Origin: Flavobacteriaceae bacterium
GTDB lineage: Bacteria > Bacteroidota > Bacteroidia > Flavobacteriales > Flavobacteriaceae
Length of the DNA stretch: 64,000 nucleotides
Assembly: GCA_009827225.1 (NCBI GenBank)
Contig: WUAI01000011.1
Coordinates: forward strand, 1 to 64,000
Direction of reading: 5' to 3'
Part shown: positions 27,367 to 36,768 of the stretch, in pieces
How positions within the stretch are numbered: the first letter of the stretch is position 1
Layout of the letters: each line of letters begins with the position of its first letter
Program-made: the position numbers and the translations under genes
Notes under the pieces: generated by a model
What the model was told of the DNA's origin: nothing
Database searches by the model: none
What the model saw: only the letters and a program-made list of their open reading frames with translations

Positions 27367-27816
27367 TTAGTTTAAATTTCTTTTTTCGATAAAAAACTTC
27401 TTGAGGATATTGGAGGCTTCCTCTTCTAGAATTCCTCCTTCCAGAACTGTTTTGGGATGAAGCTTTGTATTCATCACTATGCATCCACGTTGTTCATCCC
27501 TGGCCCCATAGACAATCTTTGAAATCTGACTCCAGTATAAGGCCCCGGCACACATCTGGCAGGGCTCGATCGTTACATAGAGGGTGCAATCTGTGAGATA
27601 CTTCCCTCCTAAATAGTTCGCCGCTGCGGTGATTGCCTGCATTTCGGCATGGGCTGTGACGTCATTCAAAGTTTCCGTGAGGTTGTGGGCACGTGCAATG
27701 ATTTGATTCTTTACAACTACTACAGCACCTATAGGAATTTCTCCTTTTTCATAAGCGGCTTCAGCCTCTTGGAGCGCCTTTTTCATGAAATAATTATCGT
27801 CGAATGCCGTGATCAT
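27367..27816 (-). CDS. tadA: tRNA-specific adenosine deaminase / CDA-fold nucleoside deaminase
   Basis: 149 residues with the zinc site of cytidine-deaminase-fold enzymes: HAE at 56-58 (His56 ligand, Glu58 proton shuttle) and PCQMC at 85-89 (Cys86, Cys89). EIPIGAVVV and the YGARD segment are typical of TadA, which converts the wobble adenosine of tRNA-Arg to inosine. Family members active on guanine or other bases look similar, so the tRNA substrate is likely but not proven. It diverges from dxs. Confidence 0.9.
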   Translation of the reverse strand: MITAFDDNYFMKKALQEAEAAYEKGEIPIGAVVVVKNQIIARAHNLTETLNDVTAHAEMQAITAAANYLGGKYLTDCTLYVTIEPCQMCAGALYWSQISKIVYGARDEQRGCIVMNTKLHPKTVLEGGILEEEASNILKKFFIEKRNLN

Positions 27817-27856
27817 AGAATCGTTTGAACCTCAACAAAAGTACAATTTCAAACCG

Positions 27857-27864
27857 TATCTTTG
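27857..27864 (+). promoter_or_regulatory. -7 box immediately before dxs
   Basis: TATCTTTG matches TAnnTTTG exactly and ends 4 nt before the GTG at 27869, so transcription would begin at or next to the start codon. A TTTG at 27824-27827 is too distant to be a standard -33. Confidence 0.55.
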
Positions 27865-27868
27865 CGAG

Positions 27869-29644
27869 GTGCCAAATAAGTTATTGGATAGCGTCAATGA
27901 GCCTTCGGATTTCCGAGGATTTAACGAAGTAGAACTCGAGCAACTTGCCAGTGAACTTCGTGAGTTCATCATAAATATCGTAGCCACCAAGGCGGGACAT
28001 TTGGGTGCCAGCCTAGGTGTTGTGGAACTAACCATCGCCTTGCACTATGTATTCAACACACCGGACGACATCTTGGTTTGGGATGTAGGTCATCAGGCAT
28101 ACGGTCATAAGATCCTTACCGGAAGAAGAAAAGATTTCCATACCAATCGCCAGTTGGGAGGTATCAGCGGTTTTCCTAAAATTTCTGAAAGCAATTATGA
28201 TGCCTTCGGAACCGGACATAGCAGCACGGCAATCTCAGCTACGCTGGGAATGGCAATTGCTTCGCAATTGACAGGTGCTGCAAAGCAGCATATTGCCGTG
28301 GTAGGTGACGCCTCCATTGCTAGTGGAATGGCCTTCGAAGCACTCAATCATGCAGGGGTCACTAAAACTAATTTGTTGGTTATTCTCAACGACAATGCCA
28401 TTGGAATTGACCCCAGTGTGGGAGCGCTCAAAGAATACCTTACCAAGGTTACTTTGGAAAGAACTCCGGATACCGATAATGTGTTTGAAGCCTTGAATTT
28501 TAATTATTCCGGTCCTGTGGACGGACATGATCTGCCTTTATTGATAAAGGAATTGCAGCGACTAAAAACGTTGGATGGACCTAAACTGCTGCATGTCATC
28601 ACAAAAAAAGGGAAGGGACTAAAACAAGCCGAAGAAGATCAGATAAAATATCACGCCCCTGGGAAGTTCGATGCGCAAACCGGAGATATTCCGCCGAAAA
28701 ATGACGATCATCTGCCTCCAAAATTCCAGGATGTGTTTGGACATACGCTTGTGGAACTGGCAAGGGAGAATGATAAGATTATTGGAATTACACCAGCCAT
28801 GCCAACGGGTAGCTCTCTAAAATATATGATGGAGGAGTTTCCGGACCGTGCCTTCGATGTGGGCATTGCCGAACAACACGCGGTCACCCTGGCAGCGGGA
28901 TTGTCAACTCAGGAAATGACTGTGTATTGTAACATTTATTCCACCTTTTTACAACGTGCTTACGACCAGGTGATACATGATGTATGTCTTCAGGATTTAC
29001 CGGTTATATTTTGCCTGGACAGGGCCGGATTGGTGGGAGAAGATGGCGCCACCCATCACGGTATATTCGATCTCACCTATTTGAGGTGTGTTCCCAATCT
29101 TGTCATCGCTGCGCCAAGTGATGCGATCGAATTGCGCAATATATTATACACGGCCCAACTGGGACAGGAACATCCAATGGCCATTCGCTATCCCAGGGGA
29201 AGAGGGACCATAGTGGACTGGAGAAATGATTTTGCTGAAATTGCTATCGGAAAGGGAGTAACCAAGAGGAAAGGATCTTCCATAGCCGTGGTTAGCCTGG
29301 GTACGGTGGCTTCAGATATTTCAGCAGTAATTGAAGGCCTTACTCCTGAAGAAAAATCAAAAATAGGATGGTTCGACATGCGCTTCCTAAAACCGCTGGA
29401 TGAAACACTTTTGCATGAGGTGTTTCAGAACTATTCAGAAGTAATAACCATCGAGGACGGTGTTAAGGCTGGAGGATTTGGTAGTGCCATTCTTGAATTT
29501 GCGTCTCAAAACCAATATAAAAACGACGTAGTGGTGTTGGGTATTCCGGATCGGTTTATTGAACAGGGCAGTATCCTGGAATTGAAAGAAGATGCGGGAA
29601 TATCTCAAGCTGACATACGTCGAACCCTTCAGAAATACCTATAA
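27869..29644 (+). CDS. dxs: 1-deoxy-D-xylulose-5-phosphate synthase
   Basis: 591 residues from GTG 27869. The open frame reaches back to a GTG at 27809, but those 20 residues (MIIESFEPQQ and on) contain the promoter box and are unlike the family; conserved sequence begins at PNKLLD. Thiamine-diphosphate and transketolase motifs are visible: DVGHQAYGHKILTGR, GDASIASGMAFEALNHAG, ILNDN, and AEQHAVTLAAGLS with the catalytic Glu. It condenses pyruvate and glyceraldehyde-3-phosphate in the first step of the methylerythritol phosphate route, supplying precursors for the polyprenyl synthase at 12.6-13.6 kb. Confidence 0.96.
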   Translation: MPNKLLDSVNEPSDFRGFNEVELEQLASELREFIINIVATKAGHLGASLGVVELTIALHYVFNTPDDILVWDVGHQAYGHKILTGRRKDFHTNRQLGGISGFPKISESNYDAFGTGHSSTAISATLGMAIASQLTGAAKQHIAVVGDASIASGMAFEALNHAGVTKTNLLVILNDNAIGIDPSVGALKEYLTKVTLERTPDTDNVFEALNFNYSGPVDGHDLPLLIKELQRLKTLDGPKLLHVITKKGKGLKQAEEDQIKYHAPGKFDAQTGDIPPKNDDHLPPKFQDVFGHTLVELARENDKIIGITPAMPTGSSLKYMMEEFPDRAFDVGIAEQHAVTLAAGLSTQEMTVYCNIYSTFLQRAYDQVIHDVCLQDLPVIFCLDRAGLVGEDGATHHGIFDLTYLRCVPNLVIAAPSDAIELRNILYTAQLGQEHPMAIRYPRGRGTIVDWRNDFAEIAIGKGVTKRKGSSIAVVSLGTVASDISAVIEGLTPEEKSKIGWFDMRFLKPLDETLLHEVFQNYSEVITIEDGVKAGGFGSAILEFASQNQYKNDVVVLGIPDRFIEQGSILELKEDAGISQADIRRTLQKYL

Positions 29645-29645
29645 A

Positions 29646-29673
29646 AAAAGAGGCCTCAAATGAAGCCTCTTTT
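29646..29673. terminator. Bidirectional intrinsic terminator after dxs
   Basis: Stem AAAAGAGGC / GCCTCTTTT with a 10-nt loop, starting two bases after the dxs stop; it also ends the convergent M36 protease transcript (stop at 29694). Confidence 0.88.
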
Positions 29674-29693
29674 CTATTTTATCTATCCGATAA

Positions 29694-32267
29694 TTATCGA
29701 ATGATCAACTTAGTGGTATGTGAATAGTTACCTCCGTCGATTTTCACTACATAGATTCCGGCAGATAACTCAGACGCATCAATGATCGCCTGGTTTCCTA
29801 ACTCGATATCCTGAGAGAATACCTGTCTTCCGTTCATGTCGAAAATAGAAACATTGGTGTCACCAAGGTTCACTACAGAAGTAATATTGATAGCTCCGTA
29901 ACTTGGGTTAGGATACACTCTGAAGTTCTTATCAAAATTAACATCCCCAGTACCTAAGTTACACTCGGCAGGAAGGTCGAACGCCTCTACCTGGTCGATT
30001 CTGCTGGAAACACTTCCCTGGTCTGCACTAAATCCACATCCTCTGTTAGCAAAAGCATTCCAGATCAAACATTTATTAACTCCACCATTTGCCAATTCAT
30101 CAGCCATCAAGATAGCATCTCTACCATCTACAAATCCTGGGCTACATGATTGCAATTTCATACCATCGGTAACTAATTGCATCGCGATATTGTTTCCTCC
30201 GGTACCATTGTACAAGTCGGCGTCAAATCCATACTCGTCAATTAATAACCAAGTCATATCCCAAAGCATGGTGGCCCATACAAATCCAATTCCGTGAGGC
30301 TGACTCACATTGAAATTCGTGTCGGCATAAGTATAATTATTTACTGAGAAATCAGTACTATAGGGTGCCTCTCTAATTCCGTTCGGATTTCCGGAAGCAT
30401 AGTGTGCAAGACCTCTTACATCTGCTCCTGTATCACCAGGTTGCATGGTCATCATTAACCCAAGATAGTCACTCCATCCTTCACCCATTTGCTCACCGTT
30501 GTTCAAACAGTTCACATTGGAAGGTCCTCCCGTTAAACGGTTGGAAACACCATGCGCATATTCGTGAGCAATAATTTCGTTATCCAAATCACCGTCGATT
30601 TGTGGTGCAATGTTATCACCAAAAATAGTTCCGTTTACGGTATTAGACAGTGCTTCAGCTATGATAGCTTCACCATCTGTATCGGAAACCATGAATAATG
30701 GAATCGTTACCTGGTTCCCAAAGTCACCGGGAGCCATGGTAATAGGATCACCAGCTACATTGTTAACCATAATTACTGCTACTGCTCCTTCATTTTCGAC
30801 CGCAAGTGCTTTAAAACCAAACTCACATTCTCCTCTTCGAATGACGACAATTTTACCACTGAGTGCTCCTCCATTAGTAACGTTGTCACAAGCATCATTA
30901 GGATCAGTAGAAGCACCGGCATTATCATCTTCAACAACAACTAAATCCTCAGTGATTCCAGGAAGATTTGGGAAAGCTCCACCAAAGTTAGCTGGAACTC
31001 CTTGATAAGTTCCCGCAAGAGGACCATTATTAATAGTTAAGATATCGACAGGACCAGAAGCAGCTGACCATAGGAACATCTGCATTCTAGGATTACTACC
31101 ATCCGGAGGTGTTGCAAAGTTTGCGTTGTTGGTTCCTCCACCGTCTTGTGCATCAGCGTTTACAGAATCACTTCCGGCTCCACCATTTCCATAGTTGTTC
31201 TCCTGGAAGTTTCCGTTGGCTTCATCGAAACCGTACTGGTACATAAAGTCATGACAAAGGTTGTTCCAATAGAACAAATTGGTAGTAGCTGCATCAACGT
31301 AAACAGCGGGTTGGCTGTTAAGATCGTATGGGAAATCAAAACTTAAGGTCGGACCTCCATCGGGAGATGCTCCGGTTCCGTTATTCGCGTTTTGATCTTC
31401 CTGAGCCCAAACATTGTTCCCTCGGGTAATAGTGAATTCAGCTCCACCAGCACCATTTATATCGTGCCATCCAAATGGAGAAGCGGTAAGATCTTCAGGA
31501 CTTACTACTAACTCATCTGCCCCATCTAACGGGCTACTATATGGCAATGGGAAAACGCGATATTCCGCACCTCCCAATGACTCTTCAGAGTAACCTTTGA
31601 AAAGAAAGTTGGTCTTCCCAAGGTTAGCATGAGAGTGATCACCATGTCCAAAAGTACAATTGATCACCCAGTCGGTCTTGTCAAGCATTTGTCCGTTCAC
31701 TGCATCAATTCGAACACTGTAATAGTGGCTGGCATCCAATAAGTAGATACTAAGGTCCCATGCAAGACGGATGGTATTATCCTCCATTGGCATATAAACC
31801 AATTTTACAGGGATTTCATTTAAAGAAAGGTTCCCATTTGAGAATAAATAGGTATTCCCTTCCGAAGAAATCAACTCAATTCCAGTAGGTGCTGGTAAAT
31901 TAAGCGAGGTCGCCGCTCTGGAAATAGCCTGGTTTGCCGTTACCGAAGGGCTTGAAGTATTTACCCTTGTTTGCACATTGCTCTGGAATGACATCGCTCC
32001 CGAAACAACCGTACCATTTTTAATGGCAAAACTTGAAGTCGAGTTAAATACAGGAATGCCGTTGTGCAATTGGTCGGCGTGAACAGTGTAAACCTGCATA
32101 CTCTTCGAATATGCCGAATTCTCCACTTCAACCGCCGATACGTCGGCCGACGTCAGACCCATCTGAGCCCGGTTACTATTTAAGTAACTGGTAATGGCCT
32201 GATTAAATTCTTGTGCGCCTGCTATGCTAAATGATAAGAAAGCAAACAGGTAAAGTAATTTTTTCAT
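29694..32267 (-). CDS. Secreted M36 (fungalysin-type) metallopeptidase with PA domain and T9SS sorting domain
   Basis: 857 residues. Domains in order: signal peptide ending AGAQ; an FTP-like propeptide (about 20-190) that keeps the enzyme inactive; the M36 catalytic domain interrupted near residues 420-555 by a protease-associated (PA) domain (SGKIVVIRRGECEFGFKALA); zinc motif HEYAH at 568-572 (His568, Glu569, His572) with a third ligand Glu in GEGWSDY; and a C-terminal type IX sorting domain (FRVYPNPSYGAINI to TKLIIR). It should be exported and anchored or released by the type IX system to digest external protein. Monogenic, with terminators on both sides. Confidence 0.95.
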   Translation of the reverse strand: MKKLLYLFAFLSFSIAGAQEFNQAITSYLNSNRAQMGLTSADVSAVEVENSAYSKSMQVYTVHADQLHNGIPVFNSTSSFAIKNGTVVSGAMSFQSNVQTRVNTSSPSVTANQAISRAATSLNLPAPTGIELISSEGNTYLFSNGNLSLNEIPVKLVYMPMEDNTIRLAWDLSIYLLDASHYYSVRIDAVNGQMLDKTDWVINCTFGHGDHSHANLGKTNFLFKGYSEESLGGAEYRVFPLPYSSPLDGADELVVSPEDLTASPFGWHDINGAGGAEFTITRGNNVWAQEDQNANNGTGASPDGGPTLSFDFPYDLNSQPAVYVDAATTNLFYWNNLCHDFMYQYGFDEANGNFQENNYGNGGAGSDSVNADAQDGGGTNNANFATPPDGSNPRMQMFLWSAASGPVDILTINNGPLAGTYQGVPANFGGAFPNLPGITEDLVVVEDDNAGASTDPNDACDNVTNGGALSGKIVVIRRGECEFGFKALAVENEGAVAVIMVNNVAGDPITMAPGDFGNQVTIPLFMVSDTDGEAIIAEALSNTVNGTIFGDNIAPQIDGDLDNEIIAHEYAHGVSNRLTGGPSNVNCLNNGEQMGEGWSDYLGLMMTMQPGDTGADVRGLAHYASGNPNGIREAPYSTDFSVNNYTYADTNFNVSQPHGIGFVWATMLWDMTWLLIDEYGFDADLYNGTGGNNIAMQLVTDGMKLQSCSPGFVDGRDAILMADELANGGVNKCLIWNAFANRGCGFSADQGSVSSRIDQVEAFDLPAECNLGTGDVNFDKNFRVYPNPSYGAINITSVVNLGDTNVSIFDMNGRQVFSQDIELGNQAIIDASELSAGIYVVKIDGGNYSHTTKLIIR

Positions 32268-32369
32268 AGTCTTTAGTTTATGATTTTAATAACGAAAATT
32301 GATTTTTTGCTAAAAGCCCCTAAATATACTGCCTAATATTAACTTTCTTCTAATAAAAATTCATAAATC

Positions 32370-33701
32370 TTAGACTTTCCCCTGTATTTTTTGATAAATC
32401 TGCAATGAATTGCCATCGGTGAGTTGAGCCACAAAATTGCAGGTCTGGATCAAATTGTGATAAAGTGACCTCTGGTGGGAAACTTGAAAATCGGCCTGAT
32501 CCAAAATAAGACGATCGTAATGTCTTATGTTTCCGGAAATATCCCTTTCAACGGCCTGTGTGAAGGTATCCAAAATCGAATTCAGGATAGAGTAACCAGC
32601 GATCTCTTTGTCTACTACTTCTCTGCTACGGTAGATTTTTTCTACGGAAATTTTAAGGATATCATCAATTTGAGCGCGATACTTGCTTCGGTCCATCAAA
32701 GCTTCATGAAAGTTCCCTTTCATAATTTGGTCCTCATTGGCGAGAAATATGTCAACGGCTTCCTGAATAAGCGTATTAATCGCCAGGGATCTTAAATAGG
32801 CCAATCGGTCGGAAGACCTGGTAAGTGCAGTGTATTTGGTGGTATTGATGTTATGCTTTACCAGTTTTACCAAATACTCCAAAGCAAACTCTTCTTCGAT
32901 CCAACCCAGGTTGATGCCGTCTTCAAAATCAATAATGGTATAGCAAATATCGTCTGCTGCTTCCACCAAAAAAGCCAAAGGGTGACGACTATATCTACCA
33001 TCTCCCTGTTCCAGTAATCCAAGTTCCTCGGCTACTTCTCTGAAGAAGGGTACGTCTTCCTGGAATACCCCAAACTTCTTATCCGAGATTTGCGAAGTAG
33101 GCTTTTTGGGCAAAGACTCTTTCGGGTATTTAATAAAAGCTCCTAAGGTGGCGTAAGACAATCGTAATCCGCCGGTTAGTCCATTTTTTGATTCGGTTAG
33201 AATTTTGAATCCGTTGGCGTTCCCTTCAAAATCCACTAAATCCTGGTATTCTTTTTCCGAAAGCTGCGATTGGAATCGTTGGCCATTTCCATTCTTGAAA
33301 TAATCGCCCATTGCCTTTTCCCCGCTGTGACCAAATGGAGGATTTCCGATATCGTGAGCCAAAGCAGCAGCGGCGACTATGGCTCCAAAATCGTTGAAGC
33401 GATAACCGTGAGTATCCTGCAATTGAGGATGTTTTTCCAAGAGGGCCTTTCCCACAGCCCTCCCCAATGATCGCCCTACAACGCTCACCTCCAGGCTATG
33501 AGTGAGCCGCGTATGAACGAAGGAAGTTTTGGATAATGGGATGACCTGGGTCTTGTCTTGCAAACTTCGGAAAGCAGAAGAAAAAATAATACGATCGTAA
33601 TCCACTTCAAACCCTAATCGGGTTTCATCCTGTTCCAGTCGAATTCGCTTTCCGGTGTCTCCTTGCCTACGTAAAGAAAGGAGTCGTTCCCATTGCATCA
33701 T
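32370..33701 (-). CDS. dgt: Deoxyguanosinetriphosphate triphosphohydrolase (dGTPase, HD family)
   Basis: 443 residues. The metal-binding HD motif is seen as HSLEV and AHDIGNPPFGHSGE, with a further Asp in AADDICYTIIDFE; the start region RLLSLRRQGD and RIIFSSAFRSLQDKTQV are typical of Dgt proteins. It releases triphosphate from dGTP and related dNTPs, setting dNTP balance; ribonucleotide reductase and dCMP deaminase are encoded elsewhere in the window. Two adjacent ATGs (MM) are possible starts. Divergent from the TonB receptor gene across a 263-bp region with repeated motifs. Confidence 0.95.
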   Translation of the reverse strand: MMQWERLLSLRRQGDTGKRIRLEQDETRLGFEVDYDRIIFSSAFRSLQDKTQVIPLSKTSFVHTRLTHSLEVSVVGRSLGRAVGKALLEKHPQLQDTHGYRFNDFGAIVAAAALAHDIGNPPFGHSGEKAMGDYFKNGNGQRFQSQLSEKEYQDLVDFEGNANGFKILTESKNGLTGGLRLSYATLGAFIKYPKESLPKKPTSQISDKKFGVFQEDVPFFREVAEELGLLEQGDGRYSRHPLAFLVEAADDICYTIIDFEDGINLGWIEEEFALEYLVKLVKHNINTTKYTALTRSSDRLAYLRSLAINTLIQEAVDIFLANEDQIMKGNFHEALMDRSKYRAQIDDILKISVEKIYRSREVVDKEIAGYSILNSILDTFTQAVERDISGNIRHYDRLILDQADFQVSHQRSLYHNLIQTCNFVAQLTDGNSLQIYQKIQGKV

Positions 33702-33792
33702 ATAGCCTCAATTTAAAGGCAGAAAGATAAAAGTTTATTTGATGGAATCGAATAAAATCGAACAGAACATTTCAGCATTTAATAAATTCAAA

Positions 33793-33880
33793 TTAACCTT
33801 CAATTAACCCTACGATTTTAAGTTTGAACTTGAAAAATCTAAATAATTACAGTTAACAATTATCTAACATAATCATTACG
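33793..33880. promoter_or_regulatory. 11-bp-phased direct repeats upstream of the TonB receptor (candidate response-regulator sites)
   Basis: Two clusters. TTAACC at 33793-33798 and again at 33804-33809, exactly 11 bp apart, within AATTAACC repeats; and TTAACA at 33853-33858, CTAACA at 33864-33869 and a weaker ATTACG at 33875-33880, again in 11-bp steps. Such spacing is typical of tandem half-sites bound by PhoB/OmpR-type regulators, and the TTAACC core resembles the cyanobacterial Pho box. The receptor ATG is at 33965; a -7-like TTCCTTTG lies at 33934-33941. Confidence 0.45.
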
Positions 33881-33964
33881 ATAAACTAAGGGAAGCATAA
33901 CATTGGGGTAACTGGTTGACGTCCATTTTAAAGTTCCTTTGCACCAAATAAGTAACTATTATTG

Positions 33965-36742
33965 ATGAAACAAATTATTACTCTTTGTGCGTTATTACTA
34001 CAAGCCGTACTCTTTGCACAAACTGGGACCATTGAAGGTTCGTTAACCGACACTGAACAGAACAACGAGCCTCTCCCTTTTGCCAACATAATCATCAAAG
34101 GAACCACCCAAGGGACCACTTCAGATTTTGATGGAAATTATATCATAGAAAATGTAGCTCCCGGTATATATACTTTGGAATTTAGTTTTGTGGGATACGA
34201 AACATTAGAGATTCCCAACGTCACTGTGGAGGCTGAAAAATATACTCGTATTGATGCAGGGCTAGGAGCCAGCGCAGCCACACTGGATGAAGTTGTGATC
34301 AAAGTACAAACGAGTCGTGAAAGAGAAGAAGCGCTATTACTGGAACAGAAGAAAGCCGTAATGGTAAAAGAAAGTATTGGTGCAGAGCAGCTTGCTAAAT
34401 TAGGAGTTTCTGATGCATCTACTGCAACCACGAAAATTTCCGGAGTAAATAAAACCGACGGAACAGGTGACATTTTTGTTCGAGGATTAGGAGATCGTTA
34501 TTTGTATACGACCTTAAATGGATTACCAATTCCTTCTGATGATATCGAAAGAAAGAACATTGATCTTTCTCTTTTCCCAACCCGATTGATCCAGAGTATT
34601 TCTGTTTCTAAAACAACAAGCGCCAGCACTTCTGCCGATCAGGCTTCAGGTAATATCGATATTACCTCAAAAGAATTGTCCGGTAATAGTCTGCTCAACG
34701 TACAGGCCGGGACTTCTGTAAATACCAACGTGATGGAAGATGGTGTTTTCGACAATTTCAAAGTATCCCCAAACCAAGAGGATGTAAACTTCGGGGTTTA
34801 TGTAAGAGACTTAAATACAGAGGAGGCTATCACGCAGCAATCGTGGAACCCGATCCAGGAAAGCGCTCCTATCAATTCAACAATAGCCATAAGCGCTGGA
34901 AAAAAGATAGGGGACAACCTAAAGGTATTGTTAACCGCGGGACAAACATCTAATTACGAATACCGAAATGGAGTGTTTCGTCAATTTCGTTCCAACTTTA
35001 TAGATGATTCTATTACCGACGCAATCACCTGGAGAAAGACAGTTGCTACTTCAGGATTGTTCCATGCGCGATATAAGGCCGGAGAAAAAAATACATTAAA
35101 GTTCAATACGCTTGTGATCAACAAGTTGGAAGACAATGTGTTCGAAGGTGGACGAGCCGGTAACTCAACCATATTTGAAGAAACAGATCCGGGAGAAGGA
35201 TTTTTCCAATTCATTCGTGACCAGAACATTAAAAAGACTTTGTTATCAGTTACTCAGTTGTCCGGTTCCCATGAGATTTCAGAAAGAAATACTTTAACCT
35301 GGGCCGGAGGTTACAATTATGTGAGTGCCGATGAGCCGAATCGTATTCGAAACGAAGTAAACTTCAATGAAGATATTGTTCAATTAGGTAGAACCGGTGG
35401 TTTCCAGCAACGGAAGAGTATTCAGCTTATTGAAGATGTGGAATACAATGGGTTGATCAATGATTTGATCAAAATCGTGGATGGAGAAGAACGATTTTTA
35501 CATATGAACGTCGGTGGAAATTATCGATACAAAACTCGAGATTTCCGATCAAGATTTGTAGGTGTGGAAGAAGCTTTTACCAATGCCATTAATCCGAACT
35601 CTATCGATGAGATCTCTGATATTTTTACCGAAACAAATTTCACCAACAATATCCTTGACCTAAATATCTTGACCCCCGACTTCTACGAAGGGACCTTGCA
35701 AAGTATTGCCGCGTACATGGACCTCACCGGTTCCATTGGGAAATTAAGCGTGCAGGCTGGTTTGCGATTCCAAAAGGATGATATCGATGTAGAATTCGAT
35801 GTAAATAACTTCCCAGGAAGATTGGGTTCTTCTACAAAGAACTATCGTCGATTATATCCTTCGATAAATGTGAAGTATGCTTTCAACGACAAGCATAGTC
35901 TGAGATTTGCTAATAGCAGCACTCAAACGCTGCCTGAATTCAAAGAGATCGCTCCATTTGAATATGTATCACCTCAAGGACAGGTTACCCGCGGTAATCC
36001 GAATGTTGAAGCGTCCACCAACTACGTATATGACCTTAAGTACGAGTTCTTTCCTACCAATGATCAATTGGTTTCTATAACCGGATTTTATAAGCGAATC
36101 GAAGATCCGATTAACAAAGTACAGGACCGTGGCTCGGCAGGGGTATTCTCTTATTTCAATTCGGGAGATAAAGCTGAAGTGTTTGGATTGGAATTGGAAG
36201 CTCGTGTAAATATCATCGATAATGAAGAAGGAGAAGGATCTAAAGTAAGATTCAATTTCAATGCTTCGCGAATGTGGCATGAGCAGGACCTTAAAGAAGT
36301 ATTCGATGAACAAGGGAACTTTATAAGAACCTTCCGCTATAAAGGACTTACTGAAACAGATCTACAAGGAGCCTCCGATTGGATTGTGAATGGATCACTA
36401 AACTTTGACACCAATAATGAAAAGCCATTCACGGCTTCCTTGGTTGGAAACTATGCTTCAGACAGAGTATTTGCTCTTGGAGCTCCGGAATTCCAGACTT
36501 CCAGTGACACCAACTATAACGATGCCATTGTAGAGAACGGTTTTGTAACTCTGGACCTAGTACTCAGAAAAGAATTTGGAGAACACTGGAGAATAAGCTT
36601 AACAGGAAGAAATTTAATTAATCCTGAAATAAAACGAACACAACTGGTCCGTCCAAGTACGACAGGAATTGAGACAGAAGAAACTGTGCTCTCATACACC
36701 CGTGGTAGACAGATAGGACTCAGCCTAAACTATACATTTTAA
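33965..36742 (+). CDS. TonB-dependent outer-membrane receptor with carboxypeptidase-like N-terminal domain
   Basis: 925 residues from ATG 33965 (a TTG at 33962 is less likely). Signal peptide to about residue 20, a carboxypeptidase regulatory-like domain (GTIEGSLTDTEQNNEPLPFA and following to about 105), a plug domain (about 130-240: KISGVNKTDGTGDIFVRGLG, GLPIPSD) and a beta-barrel ending in an aromatic residue (LSLNYTF). It is not a SusC type: no SusD is adjacent. The next gene, 26 bp downstream, encodes a duplicated beta-helix lipoprotein, and a phosphate transporter follows. I infer a role in phosphate or organophosphate uptake from this context and from the upstream repeats; the substrate is not shown by sequence. 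Confidence 0.93.
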   Translation: MKQIITLCALLLQAVLFAQTGTIEGSLTDTEQNNEPLPFANIIIKGTTQGTTSDFDGNYIIENVAPGIYTLEFSFVGYETLEIPNVTVEAEKYTRIDAGLGASAATLDEVVIKVQTSREREEALLLEQKKAVMVKESIGAEQLAKLGVSDASTATTKISGVNKTDGTGDIFVRGLGDRYLYTTLNGLPIPSDDIERKNIDLSLFPTRLIQSISVSKTTSASTSADQASGNIDITSKELSGNSLLNVQAGTSVNTNVMEDGVFDNFKVSPNQEDVNFGVYVRDLNTEEAITQQSWNPIQESAPINSTIAISAGKKIGDNLKVLLTAGQTSNYEYRNGVFRQFRSNFIDDSITDAITWRKTVATSGLFHARYKAGEKNTLKFNTLVINKLEDNVFEGGRAGNSTIFEETDPGEGFFQFIRDQNIKKTLLSVTQLSGSHEISERNTLTWAGGYNYVSADEPNRIRNEVNFNEDIVQLGRTGGFQQRKSIQLIEDVEYNGLINDLIKIVDGEERFLHMNVGGNYRYKTRDFRSRFVGVEEAFTNAINPNSIDEISDIFTETNFTNNILDLNILTPDFYEGTLQSIAAYMDLTGSIGKLSVQAGLRFQKDDIDVEFDVNNFPGRLGSSTKNYRRLYPSINVKYAFNDKHSLRFANSSTQTLPEFKEIAPFEYVSPQGQVTRGNPNVEASTNYVYDLKYEFFPTNDQLVSITGFYKRIEDPINKVQDRGSAGVFSYFNSGDKAEVFGLELEARVNIIDNEEGEGSKVRFNFNASRMWHEQDLKEVFDEQGNFIRTFRYKGLTETDLQGASDWIVNGSLNFDTNNEKPFTASLVGNYASDRVFALGAPEFQTSSDTNYNDAIVENGFVTLDLVLRKEFGEHWRISLTGRNLINPEIKRTQLVRPSTTGIETEETVLSYTRGRQIGLSLNYTF

Positions 36743-36768
36743 CAATTCAATCAAGTAAATTAAAAACT

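Noticed and set aside
27824-27864. Full -33/-7 promoter for dxs using TTTG at 27824
   Set aside because: The gap to the -7 box is 29 bp, beyond the accepted range; only the -7 box is kept.
30610-31005. Rightward open frame of 131 codons inside the M36 peptidase gene
   Set aside because: Antisense to the PA domain; no independent evidence.
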